This document shows positions 1-5,571 of a stretch of DNA of 5,573 nucleotides, in pieces. Location of the stretch: the NCBI GenBank assembly GCA_937873255.1, contig CALMVM010000245.1:3733-9305 (forward strand), given 5' to 3'. This DNA comes from an uncultured Verrucomicrobiota bacterium. Its GTDB lineage: Bacteria; Verrucomicrobiota; Verrucomicrobiia; Chthoniobacterales; SZAS-18. The notes under the pieces were generated by a model. It had not been told where the DNA came from, ran no database searches, and saw only the letters and a program-made list of their open reading frames with translations. How positions within the stretch are numbered: the stretch's first letter is position 1; every line of letters starts with the position of its first letter. Both the position numbers and the translations under genes were made by a program.

Positions 1-2
1 CG

Positions 3-311
3 TCGGCAACGACGACCACGGCGTCGGCCAGCGCGAATCCCAAACCGGCCGCCACCCCGACCGCGAACTCGCGCCAGACGCCGACAGCGTCAACCGCCCG
101 CGCCGGACGCGTGCGCGCGACGGTGCCCTTCGAGGCGGTGCAGCCCTATCTGGTGCAGGGCGGGCCGGCGTTGCCGACGCGCCCGGGCAGCCCGGTTTCC
201 GCCCGCCGGGTCGCGCCGACCGCCGGAGTTCCGGCCACGGCGGAGCGCGGAAGGTCTCCGCAGCCGCCGAGCACCGGCGCAATTCGCCCCGGGAACGTCT
301 TGCAACGCTGA
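3..311 (+). CDS. C-terminal tail of an unidentified protein (5' end outside window)
   Basis: The reading frame that starts at base 3 is open from the window edge to the TGA at 309-311. Nearly every codon ends in G or C, as in the neighbouring genes, which is the main argument that it is translated. The visible 102 residues are low complexity. They begin with an Ala/Thr/Ser/Pro-rich stretch (SATTTTASASANPKPAATP), and Pro, Arg and Gly become frequent later. No domain, membrane segment or catalytic motif can be seen. This is most likely a disordered C-terminal tail of a longer protein that begins upstream. Its function cannot be inferred. A long minus-strand frame covers the same bases but encodes only Arg/His-rich sequence and is treated as a shadow. 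Confidence 0.5.
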   Translation, partial: SATTTTASASANPKPAATPTANSRQTPTASTARAGRVRATVPFEAVQPYLVQGGPALPTRPGSPVSARRVAPTAGVPATAERGRSPQPPSTGAIRPGNVLQR

Positions 312-404
312 AGCCGGCGGCGGGGACGCGTCGGCTCCCGCGGCCGACAAAACCGTTGCCGATTCGTCCCTTGCATTTGGGGTCCCTCGTCGGGAAATTG
401 CGCC

Positions 405-1502
405 GTGCAGGAAACCGAATTTTCCAACGGGGAACCCGAGACCAGTCCGCCCGTCGCAGAGATCCAGCCGCCGACCGAAGATCCGTCGATCAACGAGGCG
501 GTCAAAAAACTCGTCAAGCAGTGGGGCTACGACCATTCGCCCGAGTTGATCGAGGAAATGGTCGGCACGGTGCTCAAGATGGCGCAGGACCGCATGAGCG
601 TCGCGGACCTGAAGATGTACAACCGTTCGCTCAAGGAACTGCGCTATGCCGCGCGGCTGTTCGCGCAGTACCGGCCGGTCCGCAAGGTGTCGGTGTTCGG
701 CAGCGCGCGCACCGCGCCGGACGCTCCCGAGGCGCGGGCGGCCGAGCAGTACGCCCGCCGCATGAGCGAGGAAGGGTACATGATCATCACCGGCGGCGGC
801 GACGGCATCATGGGCGCGGCGCAACGCGGCGCGGGGGCGGAAAAAAGCTTCGGGTTGAACATCCGCCTGCCCTTCGAGCAAGGGGCGAACGTCACCATCG
901 ACGGCGATCCGAAGCTCATCAACTTCAATTATTTTTTCACCCGCAAGCTCAACTTCCTGAAGGAAAGCCACGCCATCGCGCTGTTCCCCGGCGGGTTCGG
1001 CACGATGGACGAAGGTTTTGAAGTATTGACCCTGCTCCAGACCGGCAAGGCGAAGATGATCCCCATCGTCCTGGTCGATGAGCCGAACGGGCATTATTGG
1101 GAAACGTGGGATGCCTTCATGCGTGGACACCTGCTCAAACTCGGGTTGATCTCGGAAGACGACTTCCACCTGTTCCGCCTGACGCGCGACGTGGAGGAAG
1201 CGGTCGCGGAGACGGTCGGTTTTTACAAGGTCTACCAATCGAGCCGCTACGTGGGTCAGCAAATGGTGATCCGGCTGGCGCGGCCGTTGACGGACGCGAC
1301 CGTGGAGGAACTCAACGAGCGTTTCGGCGACCTGCTGCGCTCGGGGCGATTCGTGCAAGGGAAGGCGCTACGCCAGGAACGCAACGAACCGGAGATGGCG
1401 CATCTGCCGCGCCTCATCTTCACGCCGCACCGCCGCAACTTCGGCCGGATGCGCCTGCTCATCGACACGATCAACGCGAGCGAAGCGCCGGTCGGAAGTT
1501 AG
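405..1502 (+). CDS. LOG-family (TIGR00730-type) Rossmann-fold nucleotide phosphoribohydrolase-like protein
   Basis: A 365-residue protein with the LOG (lysine decarboxylase-like) core in its middle. Visible signatures are FGSAR (98-102), the nucleotide-binding loop GGGDGIMGA (130-138), FFTRK with Arg180 at the place of the conserved catalytic Arg, and the hallmark PGGFGTMDE (195-203), whose final Glu is the second catalytic residue. Members of this family hydrolyse nucleoside 5'-monophosphates to base and ribose 5-phosphate, in the cytosol. Plain LOG proteins are around 190-200 aa. This one adds about 95 residues before the core (acidic/Pro-rich, then a helical KKLVKQWGYDHSPELIEEM segment) and roughly 100 after it, which recalls the extended PpnN-like proteins more than cytokinin-activating LOG. 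The GTG start at 405 was chosen because coding character stops upstream; the Shine-Dalgarno is weak (GGGA near 392). Its substrate cannot be told from sequence. It stands alone, 40 bp before the toxin-antitoxin pair. Confidence 0.9.
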   Translation: MQETEFSNGEPETSPPVAEIQPPTEDPSINEAVKKLVKQWGYDHSPELIEEMVGTVLKMAQDRMSVADLKMYNRSLKELRYAARLFAQYRPVRKVSVFGSARTAPDAPEARAAEQYARRMSEEGYMIITGGGDGIMGAAQRGAGAEKSFGLNIRLPFEQGANVTIDGDPKLINFNYFFTRKLNFLKESHAIALFPGGFGTMDEGFEVLTLLQTGKAKMIPIVLVDEPNGHYWETWDAFMRGHLLKLGLISEDDFHLFRLTRDVEEAVAETVGFYKVYQSSRYVGQQMVIRLARPLTDATVEELNERFGDLLRSGRFVQGKALRQERNEPEMAHLPRLIFTPHRRNFGRMRLLIDTINASEAPVGS

Positions 1503-1542
1503 ATTGACCACATCAAGCCATCGAGGCTAGGCTGCAAACGTC

Positions 1543-1728
1543 ATGGAAGCGATTGCGGAAACGCTGGAGACGAGGCTTCACGAATGGGAGCCTGAAACGT
1601 CGCAGAGAGTTCGTGCCCTTGTGGCTGAAATTATCGCGCTGGCGGACGACGGGGCATTAGACCTCGCTCGTTCCCGCGTCGTCGAACAGGAAGTGCTGGA
1701 CATCCTCGATGCATCCGCGTCCCGGTGA
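1543..1728 (+). CDS. Small helical protein, putative antitoxin of the MazF-like toxin
   Basis: A 61-residue acidic protein, predicted almost entirely helical, with ETLETRLHEWEPETSQRVRA followed by LVAEIIALADDGALDLARSR and EQEVLDILD. I see no AbrB/MazE swapped-hairpin, ribbon-helix-helix or helix-turn-helix motif, so a DNA-binding half is not evident. The antitoxin call rests on context: its 3' end overlaps the toxin start by 20 bases (1709-1728) in another frame, the usual translational coupling of such pairs. A purine-rich AGGCTAGG at 1524-1531 could be its ribosome-binding site. A TTGACC at 1504-1509 could be a -35 box, with only a poor -10 about 17 bp downstream. Codon use is less G/C-biased than in the LOG gene, hinting at acquisition by transfer. 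The family name is not recognised. Confidence 0.65.
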   Translation: MEAIAETLETRLHEWEPETSQRVRALVAEIIALADDGALDLARSRVVEQEVLDILDASASR

Positions 1729-2026
1729 GGTCTGGCTGGCGGACCTTGGTCTGGCGGCCAAGACCTGTCCAGTTGTGGTGGTGTCAAGATACGACGAGGA
1801 CCCACCCCGGGTGCTGGTGATCTATGTGCCTTTGACTTCGGAAGACCGGGGAAGCGGGTACGAAGTAAAGATGCCCAAGCTGCCGTTTCTGCGTCTGGAA
1901 GGCGTGGCGAATGTGCAAGGCATCGCCTCGCTGCCGCAGCGGAGACTCGAACGTCGCCTCGGCGTATTGCCGCAAGAGGTGATGGGCCGTATCAAAGATG
2001 CGCTACGTTTTGCGCTGGACCTTTGA
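1709..2026 (+). CDS. MazF/PemK-family endoribonuclease toxin
   Basis: A 105-residue protein, the usual MazF/PemK length. The N-terminus PRPGEVWLADLGLAAKTCPV matches the family's GDIWLVDL...RPVLVVS strand-loop-strand, followed by VVVVSRYDED, YVPLTSEDRG (Thr43/Ser44 where the family has its conserved Thr/Ser) and VANVQGIASLP. The ending ALRFALDL is a typical family C-terminus. MazF-type toxins cleave mRNA at short sequences and are held inactive by the co-expressed antitoxin. Here residue 20 is Cys (TGT, 1766-1768) where the family has its conserved Arg in the RPV motif. A single C-to-T change from CGT would do this, so the toxin may be weakened. The start ATG lies inside the antitoxin gene. 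The stop lies 5 bp from the convergent deoC stop, with no visible terminator between. Confidence 0.85.
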   Translation: MHPRPGEVWLADLGLAAKTCPVVVVSRYDEDPPRVLVIYVPLTSEDRGSGYEVKMPKLPFLRLEGVANVQGIASLPQRRLERRLGVLPQEVMGRIKDALRFALDL

Positions 2027-2031
2027 GACTT

Positions 2032-2973
2032 TCAGTAGCCGCTCGTCGCTTCCGAAAACATATAGCCCGCCTGATACATGCCCGTGCGTTCCTTCTCGAT
2101 CTGGCGCAACAGGTCGTTGAGCAGCGCGCTCGCTCCGAAACGATACCGCGTGTTGTTCAGCCACGCGTCGCCGAGCGTTTCCTTCACCGCGACGAGGAAA
2201 TGCAGCGCCAGCTTGGCCGTGCGGATGCCGCCGGCGGGCTTCATGCCGATGGCGATGCCCGTTTCCAGATAATAGTCGCGGATCGCTTCGAGCATCACCT
2301 GGGTGTTGGCGAGGTTGGCGTTGTTGTTGGTCTTGCCGGTGCTCGTCTTGATGAAGTCGCCCGGCCGCAGCCCCGCGCGCATCGCCAGAAAACTCGCCGC
2401 CCGAATCTGGTCGTAGCCGACGAGTTCGCCGGTTTCGAGGAGCGCTTTCAGCCGCGACTCGCCGCAGGCTTCGAGCACGGCGGCGATCTCGTCGCGCACC
2501 TCGCCCAAGCGGCCGGACAAAAACGCGTTGCGGTTGATCACCATGTCGATCTCGTCCGCGCCGTCGGCCACCGCCGCGCGCACTTCCCCCAGCCGCGTGC
2601 GCAACGGAGCCTGCCCGCTCGGGAACGCCGTGGCGACGCTCGCAACCTTCACCGGACTGCCCGCCACGTGCCGCTTCGCCTCGGCGACCAGCGCCGGATA
2701 CACGCACACCGCCGCCACCGACGGCACCGCCGGGTCGGGCGGATGCGGGGTGAGCGCCTTCGCGCAAAGCTGCGCGATTTTCCCGGCGGTATCCTGACCC
2801 TCCAGAGTGGTCAGATCCACCATCGACACCGCCGTTTTCAATCCCCAGAGCTTGGCATTTTTCTTGATCGAGCGCGTGGTGAACACGGTGACACGCGCTT
2901 CCACGCCGACCTTGTCCACGGCACCCACCTCATCGATCTGACGGCGAACGGAAAGCGACGGCATACCATCCAT
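2032..2973 (-). CDS. deoC: Deoxyribose-phosphate aldolase (long, eukaryote-like form)
   Basis: A 313-residue class I aldolase that splits 2-deoxy-D-ribose 5-phosphate into glyceraldehyde 3-phosphate and acetaldehyde, in the cytosol. Visible active-site elements are Asp143 in EIDMVINR, the Schiff-base Lys209 in GDFIKTSTGK, Lys245 in GMKPAGGIRT, and a C-terminal Tyr313 as the very last residue (SEATSGY), the position of the catalytic terminal Tyr of E. coli DeoC. E. coli DeoC is about 259 aa; this longer form reads closer to animal DERA (TAAVCVYP-type AAVCVYPALV, VASVATAFPSGQ, TRLGEVR, FGASALL). The frame stays open far upstream, but that part is antisense to the kinase and lacks aldolase sequence, so the ATG at 2973 is used; GGGGTGG lies just before it. 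A second ATG at 2964 is possible. The gene is divergent from the kinase, which probably acts in the same pathway. Confidence 0.95.
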   Translation of the reverse strand: MDGMPSLSVRRQIDEVGAVDKVGVEARVTVFTTRSIKKNAKLWGLKTAVSMVDLTTLEGQDTAGKIAQLCAKALTPHPPDPAVPSVAAVCVYPALVAEAKRHVAGSPVKVASVATAFPSGQAPLRTRLGEVRAAVADGADEIDMVINRNAFLSGRLGEVRDEIAAVLEACGESRLKALLETGELVGYDQIRAASFLAMRAGLRPGDFIKTSTGKTNNNANLANTQVMLEAIRDYYLETGIAIGMKPAGGIRTAKLALHFLVAVKETLGDAWLNNTRYRFGASALLNDLLRQIEKERTGMYQAGYMFSEATSGY

Positions 2974-3055
2974 TGTAGCCACCCCGCGCCCGTGAAAAAG
3001 CGGAAAGTCCACGGCAGGTTTTGCCTCCCGACTCCTTTCCGCGTTGAATCTTCGA
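2974..3055. promoter_or_regulatory. Divergent deoC/kinase control region with inverted repeat
   Basis: This 82-bp gap must hold the promoters of both divergent genes. It contains an inverted repeat, GCGGAAAG at 3000-3007 against CTTTCCGC at 3035-3042. Nested almost concentrically is a shorter pair, GGCA at 3013-3016 against TGCC at 3022-3025. A two-fold symmetric site between divergent sugar genes is the usual place for an operator that controls both. I see no convincing -35/-10 pairs, and no regulator gene is present in the window. It could also be chance symmetry in GC-rich DNA. Confidence 0.3.
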
Positions 3056-4030
3056 ATGGCTTCCCCTCGCGTGACTTTCGTCGGCAGCTTCGTGCAGGAT
3101 TTGACCTTTCTGTGCGCCGAATTCCCCCGCCCCGGCGAAACCGTCGTCGGCCGTTTCGCCACCGGGCCCGGCGGCAAGGGTTCCAACCAGGCGGTCGCTG
3201 CCGCGCGCGCGGGCGGCCGGGTGGCGTTCATCGGCGCGGTGGGCAACGATGCGTTCGGGCGTGGGGCGCGCGAATTCCACGTCGCCGAGGGCATCGATTG
3301 CCGCCTGGCCATCAAAGCCGACCTGCCCACCGGGACGGCCGGCATTATCGTCAATGCACACGCGCAAAACGAGATCATCGTCGCGCTCAACGCCAACGAC
3401 AGCCTCGCTCCAGAAGACATCAATGCTCATGCCGATGTCCTCCGCGATTCCATGGTGATGGTAAGTCAACTCGAAGCCAACCTCGCTGCCCAGGCTCACG
3501 CCATGCGGCTCGCGGGCCAAGCGAAGGCCACCGTGATCCTCAACCCCGCACCGATGCGGCCGGATTTCGACCCTGCGCTGTTGGCCGACGTACACATTTT
3601 GATTCCGAATGAAACGGAGTTTTGCACGCTGACCCGACTGCTACCATCGAGCCGGGATGCGGTCGCGGCGGATTTCGATGAACGGCAGCTGGCGTCGCTC
3701 AACGACGCTGAGTTGCACACATTGTGCCGCCAGTTCGGCGTGGAAACGGTGATCGTGACGCTCGGCGCGCGCGGGTGTCTCGTGTCGCGCACGGAAGGTC
3801 ACGCCTTCATCGCGACGATGCTCGGGATCAAGGCGGTGGATACCACCGGCGCGGGCGACGCCTTCGTGGGGGCTTTCGCCGCCGCTCTCGCCGAATACGG
3901 ATCGGACGCGGTCGAAAAGGCGGCGCGTTTCGCCAACGCCGGAGCGGCGCTGTCCGTCACGCGGGCAGGCACGGCCCCGGCAATGCCGCGACGCGCGGAA
4001 ATCGAGGCGCTGTTGGAATCAAGGTCCTGA
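3056..4030 (+). CDS. rbsK: PfkB-family sugar kinase, ribokinase or deoxyribokinase
   Basis: A 324-residue cytosolic kinase that transfers phosphate from ATP to the 5-hydroxyl of a pentose. Visible elements are VGSFVQDLTF (9-18), PRPGETV, the PfkB signature 1 region GPGGKGSNQAVAAARAGG (starting near 37), QLE with Glu140, LNPAP (162-166), PNETEF (184-189), and signature 2 DTTGAGDAFVGAF (262-274) with catalytic base Asp268. The end VTRAGTAPAMPRRAEIEALL aligns with the E. coli RbsK C-terminus. A loop of about 15-20 extra residues follows TLTRLL (near 195-215). At the sugar-contacting stretch, E. coli SINAD is SFVQD here: the Asp is kept but the Asn is Val, so 2-deoxyribose is a possible substrate. 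ATG 3056 is preferred over an in-frame TTG at 3044 because the kinase homology starts there; no strong Shine-Dalgarno is visible. The last residues (SRS) and the stop lie inside the left arm of the inverted-repeat element. Confidence 0.85.
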   Translation: MASPRVTFVGSFVQDLTFLCAEFPRPGETVVGRFATGPGGKGSNQAVAAARAGGRVAFIGAVGNDAFGRGAREFHVAEGIDCRLAIKADLPTGTAGIIVNAHAQNEIIVALNANDSLAPEDINAHADVLRDSMVMVSQLEANLAAQAHAMRLAGQAKATVILNPAPMRPDFDPALLADVHILIPNETEFCTLTRLLPSSRDAVAADFDERQLASLNDAELHTLCRQFGVETVIVTLGARGCLVSRTEGHAFIATMLGIKAVDTTGAGDAFVGAFAAALAEYGSDAVEKAARFANAGAALSVTRAGTAPAMPRRAEIEALLESRS

Positions 4031-4134
4031 TGGCTCTCCGAGCCGTCCGTAGATTTCTCCGGCGAGACGCATGTGCGCACGGGGGATTATCCAGTCCAAA
4101 ATTACGGACGGCTCGGAGAGCCATCAGGACCTTG
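4020..4134. repeat. Inverted-repeat element: two perfect 32-bp arms around a 51-bp spacer
   Basis: The left arm at 4020-4051 (CAAGGTCCTGATGGCTCTCC and on to CCGTA) is the exact reverse complement of the right arm at 4103-4134; pairing fails at the next base on both sides. Each arm itself contains a small hairpin, GGCTC-3 nt-GAGCC, at 4032-4044 and 4110-4122. The 51-bp spacer holds GTGCGCAC (4073-4080) and GGATTATCC (4084-4092), and no gene. The element fills the gap between convergent genes, providing the kinase stop codon on the left and ending 6 bp before the aldehyde dehydrogenase stop on the right. Possible roles are a MITE-like or REP-like dispersed element, or a bidirectional transcription terminator/RNA stabiliser. 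There is no U-tract of the classical Rho-independent kind. Confidence 0.9.
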
Positions 4135-4140
4135 GTTGGC

Positions 4141-5010
4141 CTACGCGCCGACCGGGTGCCAGATCGTCTTGTACTCGGTGAAGTCTGCGATTTCCTCCAC
4201 GCCCTGCGCGTTCGGTGCAAACCAATCGACCGCGCCCGCCGCGCGCGTCTTCAGACGCTTGACGGAATCCGCCGCCCCGAGCGCGAGCGTCCTGTGTTCG
4301 GCGTCGGCAACGCCCGCCGCGTCCACCGCGCGCAACGCCTGGTGCGTGGCAAACGTCGGCAGCAGGTCCGCCCGCCGGCCCGTCAGCAGATTGACCACCC
4401 CGCCCGGCAAATCGCTGACCGCGAGCATCTCGCCGAGCAGAACCGCCGTCAGCGGAGCCGCCTCGGACGCGAACGCCACGACCGTGTTGCCGCTGACGAT
4501 GATCGGCGCGATCTGACTGACCAACCCGAGCAAGGGTGGCGCGCCGGTTTCCGCGAGGACGCCGACGACGCCGATAGGCTCGGGCAAGGTGAAATTGAAG
4601 TACGGACCCGACACCGGGTTGGTGTTGCCGAGCACCTGCGCGAATTTGTCTGACCAACCCGCGTAATAGACGAGACGCTCCACGGCGGCCGCGACCTCGC
4701 GCGCGGGGTCGGCGGCGGATTGTTGCGCGAGGTTGGCGGCGAGTTCGTCGGAGCGCGATTCGAGCATCTCGGCGAGGCGGTAGAGGATCTGGCCGCGATT
4801 GTAGGCGGTGCGCTTCGCCCAACCCGGGCCGGCGGCGGCAGCGGCCTCGACGGCGTTGCGCAGATCCTTGCGCGTGCAGAGCGGCACGTTGCCGAGGAGT
4901 CGTTCCTTGTCGGTGGGATCGTAGACAGGCAGGACGCGTCCGCCCTCGGAACGGATGAACGCTCCGCCGACATAGACTTTGGGTGTTTTGGTGATGGGCA
5001 GGCGGGTCAT
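4141..5010 (-). CDS. Aldehyde dehydrogenase-like protein lacking the catalytic domain
   Basis: A 289-residue protein that follows the aldehyde dehydrogenase superfamily from its N-terminus (VYVGGAFIRSEGG, VYDPTDKE) through the cofactor-binding fold: PEPIGVVGVL (143-152), GNTVVAFASEAAPLTA (174-189), LPGGVVNLLTG (201-211). It then stops resembling the family near residue 255, before the catalytic Glu segment, and resumes only with the C-terminal tail DFTEYKTIWHP (277-287). The whole catalytic domain with the nucleophilic Cys is absent. The PWN motif (catalytic Asn) is replaced around 153-158, and the Lys of the KPSE-type motif is Phe180. Full enzymes have about 480-500 aa. The frame is clean and codon use normal, so it looks maintained rather than decayed: probably a non-catalytic partner of a full-length enzyme that would oxidise the acetaldehyde made by DeoC. 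ATG 5010 has only a weak upstream ribosome-binding site. Confidence 0.8.
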   Translation of the reverse strand: MTRLPITKTPKVYVGGAFIRSEGGRVLPVYDPTDKERLLGNVPLCTRKDLRNAVEAAAAAGPGWAKRTAYNRGQILYRLAEMLESRSDELAANLAQQSAADPAREVAAAVERLVYYAGWSDKFAQVLGNTNPVSGPYFNFTLPEPIGVVGVLAETGAPPLLGLVSQIAPIIVSGNTVVAFASEAAPLTAVLLGEMLAVSDLPGGVVNLLTGRRADLLPTFATHQALRAVDAAGVADAEHRTLALGAADSVKRLKTRAAGAVDWFAPNAQGVEEIADFTEYKTIWHPVGA

Positions 5011-5033
5011 AGCAACATGGTTAGAAGGGCATC

Positions 5034-5051
5034 ACGCAAAGGACGCAAAGG
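5034..5051. repeat. Tandem 9-bp direct repeat (acgcaaagg x2)
   Basis: Two exact adjacent copies of ACGCAAAGG are followed by a partial AAAGGG. The motif lies in the 51-bp gap between the aldehyde dehydrogenase-like start and the end of the GxxExxY remnant. Short intergenic cgcaaag-type tandem repeats are, to my knowledge, common in several GC-rich bacterial groups. Their role is unknown here, and they sit within the 5' leader of the dehydrogenase-like gene. Confidence 0.6.
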
Positions 5052-5061
5052 AAAGGGAATA

Positions 5062-5341
5062 TCAGAAGGATACGTTATCCTTGTTTTCCAACGGCAAACC
5101 GTTGGCCACTCTGACGATGCCGTCTTTAAGTCTGATGCACGAGAAATTTATCAACGGCCCCAATCGCTTCTTGCTGAGACTTAGTTGCGTAAGTAGTTGC
5201 CGACCATGAACTTTTTTCGATGATTCGACTGCTTCCAGCTCGACAATTACAAGATCATTGACACTAGGGCGGCTCGAAAACCCACCTCGAATTGGATGTC
5301 TTCGTAGACCATCGGAATCGGGACTTGCCGTTCCACTGTCA
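5062..5341 (-). pseudogene. Decayed C-terminal half of a GxxExxY-family protein
   Basis: On the minus strand, from about 5339, one frame reads TVERQVPIPMVYEDIQFEV then GFRAALV, the central part of GxxExxY proteins (PD-(D/E)XK nuclease-like, about 125-130 aa). After about 5265-5262 the match continues in another frame as NDLVIVELEAVE, then QLLTQLSLSKKRLGPLINF and LKDGIVRVANGLP, ending at the TGA at 5064-5062. One missing base in CTAGTG(G)TCAAT would explain the break. Two nuclease positions are also altered: the Asp expected in GFRADLLV is Ala, and the Lys of VELKAVE is Glu (GAA, 5235-5233). The N-terminal half, including the GxxExxY motif, is absent where the IS1-like sequence begins. The gene is therefore inactive. 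The DNA is less GC-rich than the rest of the window. Confidence 0.75.
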
Positions 5342-5571
5342 GGTAGTGGTTCTTGGCAAGTGATTGGCTGCTGGTTGTGCTCGTGGATGAACAGGCGCAG
5401 AGCGAGTTCATGCATCCGCTCGCACTTGGAGAGGGAAAGTGTTTTGCGCACGAAGCGGCCCAGGCGTTGACGCAGGGGGCGGTTCCAGCGTTCGACGTGG
5501 CAGGTTTCGCCTTCCTCTAGGCCGCACCGGCGGTGGGGGCGCCGTGGGAAGACCTCCTCGCATGCCAGCCA
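5342..5571 (-). CDS. IS1-family transposase, C-terminal fragment (start outside window)
   Basis: About 75 residues of the DDE transposase are visible, carrying the catalytic Glu (HVERWN) and the conserved FVRKTLSLSKCERMH block. IS1 transposases usually stop shortly after the equivalent of FIHEHNQQ. Here no stop occurs inside the element, and the frame runs on through the junction into the adjacent GxxExxY debris, ending at 5062. This gives a chimeric tail with no transposase homology. It suggests that the natural stop was lost, or that translation normally ends beyond the IS tip. An in-frame GTG at 5451 should not be taken as a gene start. Whether the element is active depends on sequence outside the window. 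Confidence 0.7.

Noticed and set aside
90..1358. 422-codon open frame on the minus strand
   Set aside because: It is antisense to the LOG gene and the upstream CDS, and its product is Arg/His-rich with no recognisable domain. GC-rich coding DNA commonly gives such shadows.
1501..1542. Defined sigma70 promoter for the toxin-antitoxin pair
   Set aside because: TTGACC at 1504-1509 is a fair -35, but no acceptable -10 lies at the right distance, so it is only mentioned in the antitoxin entry.
2974..3423. N-terminal extension of deoC by 150 residues
   Set aside because: The extra sequence is antisense to the kinase N-terminus and has no aldolase similarity. The ATG at 2973 fits the family length.
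2023..3612. 529-codon open frame on the plus strand
   Set aside because: It runs antisense through deoC and then out of frame through the kinase, with extreme Arg/His content. Both overlapped genes have clear catalytic motifs.
4032..4044. Classical Rho-independent terminator for the kinase
   Set aside because: The GGCTC/GAGCC stem is short and is not followed by a run of T; the larger inverted repeat explains the symmetry better.
4020..4134. CRISPR repeat pair
   Set aside because: The two copies are inverted, not direct, and there are only two with one spacer.
3724..4822. Long Arg-rich frames on both strands over the kinase end and the ALDH-like gene
   Set aside because: They lack domains and overlap genes with clear family signatures.
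5062..5451. A single 129-aa gene starting at GTG 5451
   Set aside because: It is a chimera of the IS1 transposase end, an out-of-frame middle and a frameshifted GxxExxY tail, not one functional gene.
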